DNA of 7,600 nt, taken from assembly GCA_013153295.1 (NCBI GenBank), contig JAADEV010000009.1, forward strand, positions 1 through 7,600, given 5' to 3'. Below, in pieces: positions 6,375-7,600 of this stretch. This DNA is from Aquificota bacterium (GTDB lineage Bacteria > Aquificota > Aquificia > Aquificales > Hydrogenothermaceae). Made by a program: the position numbers and the translations under genes. The notes under the pieces were generated by a model, which saw nothing but the letters and a program-made list of their open reading frames with translations, had not been told where the DNA came from and did not search any database. Positions within the stretch are counted from its first letter, which is position 1. Every line of letters begins with the position of its first letter.

Positions 6375-7466
6375 ATGCTAAAAACAGTGATAGCTGTAGT
6401 CTTACTGTTTGCTTATACAACGCTGGCAGGTAATCTGGTAAAGATAAGAGATGAGGTTAATGTGGTAGGGGTTCGCCCTAACTATCTGGTTGGATACGGT
6501 ATAGTAGTGGGACTAAAGGGAACAGGGGACGGAACAACAACCAGATACACCTTAATAAGCATAGCAAATATGCTTAGAAAAATGGGAATATACATTGACC
6601 CAGCACAGGTAAAAACGAAAAATGCCGCCGCTGTTATGATTACCGCCCAGCTTCCACCATTTGCAAAATCTGGAATGACCTTTGATGTAACTGTGGCATC
6701 TATGGGTGATGCAAAGGATATAGGAAACGGGGTTTTAATAAGAACACCACTGTTTGGACCTGACGGTAAAATATACGCCTTTGCCCAAGGGTCAGTTTCC
6801 ACAGGTGGAGGATTTTCAGAGGACAACAGAGGGGGAAAAATCACAAAAAACTTCCCAACAACTGGGGTTGTGGTAGACGGAGGAATAGTGGAAAGGGATT
6901 TACCCTTTAGCTTTTCCCAGATGAAAGAGATAACACTTACACTGAAAAGACCTGATTTTTCAAAGGCATTACAGATACAGGACACAATAAACACACATTT
7001 TAGGAAGAAAATAGCAAAGGCAGTGGACGCAACAACTGTAAAGGTCTCATTCCTAAAAGGAAAAGACCCTGTAGAACTGGTTAGCCAGATACTAAACCTA
7101 CAGATAAAAACAGACCAAGAACCAACTATAGTAATCTACGAAAGAACAGGAACGGTGATAATGAGCGGGGATATAAAGATTGATGCCCCTATATATGTAT
7201 CCCACGGGAATATATATGTGGCAGTTGAGAAAACACCTGTAGTGTCCCAACCACCTCCACTTTCAGGTGGGGAAACTGTCCAAGCTGAAGAGGTTAGAAC
7301 TGTAGTAAGGGAGGAAAGGGGCAGAATATTTGCAATAAAATCCCCAAGGCTAAAGGATTTAGTAGAGGCACTTAACGATATGGGGGTATCCCCACGGGAT
7401 TTAATAGCTATAATACAGGCTATAAAGAACACAGGTAAACTACACGCAAAGATTATAGTGATGTAG
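6375..7466 (+). CDS. flgI: Flagellar P-ring protein FlgI
   Basis: FlgI is exported by Sec to the periplasm and polymerises, with help from FlgA, into the P ring around the rod at the peptidoglycan layer. The 363-residue product matches the usual length (about 365). Residues 1-18 form a signal peptide with K3, a hydrophobic core and T-L-A before G19. The hallmark segment follows: VKIRDEVNVVGVRPNYLVGYGIVVGLKGTGDGT (22-54). Further family blocks are the AAVMITAQLPPFAKSGMTFDVTVASMGDAK region, LLTPL-like VLIRTPLFGPDGKIYAFAQGS, and a C-terminal VSQPPPLSGGETV followed by a closing helix SPRDLIAIIQAIKNTGKLHAKI. The C-terminus is intact. It lies 12 bases after flgH behind a strong ribosome site and ends the recognisable flagellar cluster here. 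No terminator hairpin follows it. Confidence 0.97.
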   Translation: MLKTVIAVVLLFAYTTLAGNLVKIRDEVNVVGVRPNYLVGYGIVVGLKGTGDGTTTRYTLISIANMLRKMGIYIDPAQVKTKNAAAVMITAQLPPFAKSGMTFDVTVASMGDAKDIGNGVLIRTPLFGPDGKIYAFAQGSVSTGGGFSEDNRGGKITKNFPTTGVVVDGGIVERDLPFSFSQMKEITLTLKRPDFSKALQIQDTINTHFRKKIAKAVDATTVKVSFLKGKDPVELVSQILNLQIKTDQEPTIVIYERTGTVIMSGDIKIDAPIYVSHGNIYVAVEKTPVVSQPPPLSGGETVQAEEVRTVVREERGRIFAIKSPRLKDLVEALNDMGVSPRDLIAIIQAIKNTGKLHAKIIVM

Positions 7467-7485
7467 CAAAACAGCCTAAACCTGT

Positions 7486-7513
7486 GTTAAATTTTGTATG
7501 TAAAATTTTGTGT
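7486..7513 (+). repeat. Near-tandem 14-base repeat in front of the RHH gene
   Basis: Two adjacent 14-base units, GTTAAATTTTGTAT (7486-7499) and GTAAAATTTTGTGT (7500-7513), agree at 12 of 14 positions. Each contains an AAATTTT core, which is nearly self-complementary. They sit in the 61-base spacer between flgI and the next gene, ending 14 bases before its ATG. Ribbon-helix-helix proteins commonly bind short tandem or palindromic sites near their own promoters, so an autoregulatory operator is possible. TAAAAT at 7501-7506 could also serve as a -10 element. The AT-rich composition makes a chance origin possible. Confidence 0.45.
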
Positions 7514-7527
7514 AAAAGGGTGTAAAG

Positions 7528-7600
7528 ATGGCACATATAAGGCTGAACATCTCTTTAGACGAAGATATAGCAAGAGAGTTAGACGAAATAGCAAAGGAGC
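7528..7600 (+). CDS. Ribbon-helix-helix (CopG/antitoxin-like) DNA-binding protein, 5' end only
   Basis: Only the first 24 codons are inside the window: MAHIRLNISLDEDIARELDE followed by IAKE. A short strand with alternating residues (HIRLNISL) followed by a charged amphipathic helix with a D-E-D-I-A-R-E-L-D pattern is the classic start of ribbon-helix-helix proteins. These are often antitoxins or small repressors, and bind DNA as dimers through the beta strand. A GGGTG ribosome site lies at 7518-7522, five bases before the ATG. It follows flgI in the same direction without a visible terminator, and a tandem repeat that may be its operator precedes it. Whether a toxin gene follows cannot be seen. 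The fragment is short, so the family assignment is probable and the role unknown. Confidence 0.65.
   Translation, partial: MAHIRLNISLDEDIARELDEIAKE

Noticed and set aside
6482..6994. Open frame of 170 codons on the minus strand
   Set aside because: It is fully antisense to flgI, which is conserved over its whole length.
7467..7527. Rho-independent terminator after flgI
   Set aside because: No GC-rich stem is found; the T runs belong to the AT-rich repeat units.

Overview
The window looks like chromosomal DNA from a low-GC, Gram-negative, motile and probably thermophilic bacterium. P- and L-ring flagellar proteins and a Skp/OmpH-type chaperone imply an outer membrane. A folate/FAD-dependent TrmFO occurs in only some Gram-negative lineages. 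The coding sequence is strongly biased to ATA (Ile) and AGG/AGA (Arg), and the proteins are rich in Lys and Glu. Together these fit Aquificota, for example a Hydrogenothermaceae-type genome. That placement is an inference, because no rRNA or other taxonomic marker is present.

Left part, minus strand (1-1753). Reading in the direction of transcription, the genes are a small periplasmic chaperone (OmpH/Skp family, 1322-1753), a SAM hydroxide adenosyltransferase (DUF62, 554-1321) and, after a 59-nt gap, a Uma2/DUF820-type PD-(D/E)XK protein (1-494) whose 3' end lies outside the window. The first two genes abut exactly, stop codon against start codon.

Middle. A short divergent intergenic region (1754-1832) separates ompH from trmFO (1833-3140, plus strand), which makes the tRNA m5U54 modification enzyme.

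Right part, plus strand (3241-7466). This is a compact flagellar rod/ring operon, flgF-flgG-flgA-flgH-flgI. FlgF and FlgG build the proximal and distal rod. FlgA is the periplasmic chaperone for P-ring assembly, FlgI is the P ring and FlgH is the L-ring lipoprotein. Two junctions overlap by tens of bases (flgG/flgA 38 nt, flgA/flgH 49 nt), which suggests translational coupling. A degenerate sigma-28-like promoter candidate lies upstream of flgF. After flgI, without a visible terminator, a 61-nt spacer with a 14-nt near-tandem repeat leads into the start of a small ribbon-helix-helix (CopG/antitoxin-like) gene cut by the window edge.

I do not see a convincing new system. The genes are recognisable families in an ordinary arrangement. 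The points most worth checking are the leader motif shared between trmFO and the RHH gene, the tandem repeat in front of the RHH gene, and the long flagellar gene overlaps. No tRNA, rRNA, CRISPR array, IS element or riboswitch was recognised, and no stretch longer than about 300 bases lacks a gene.
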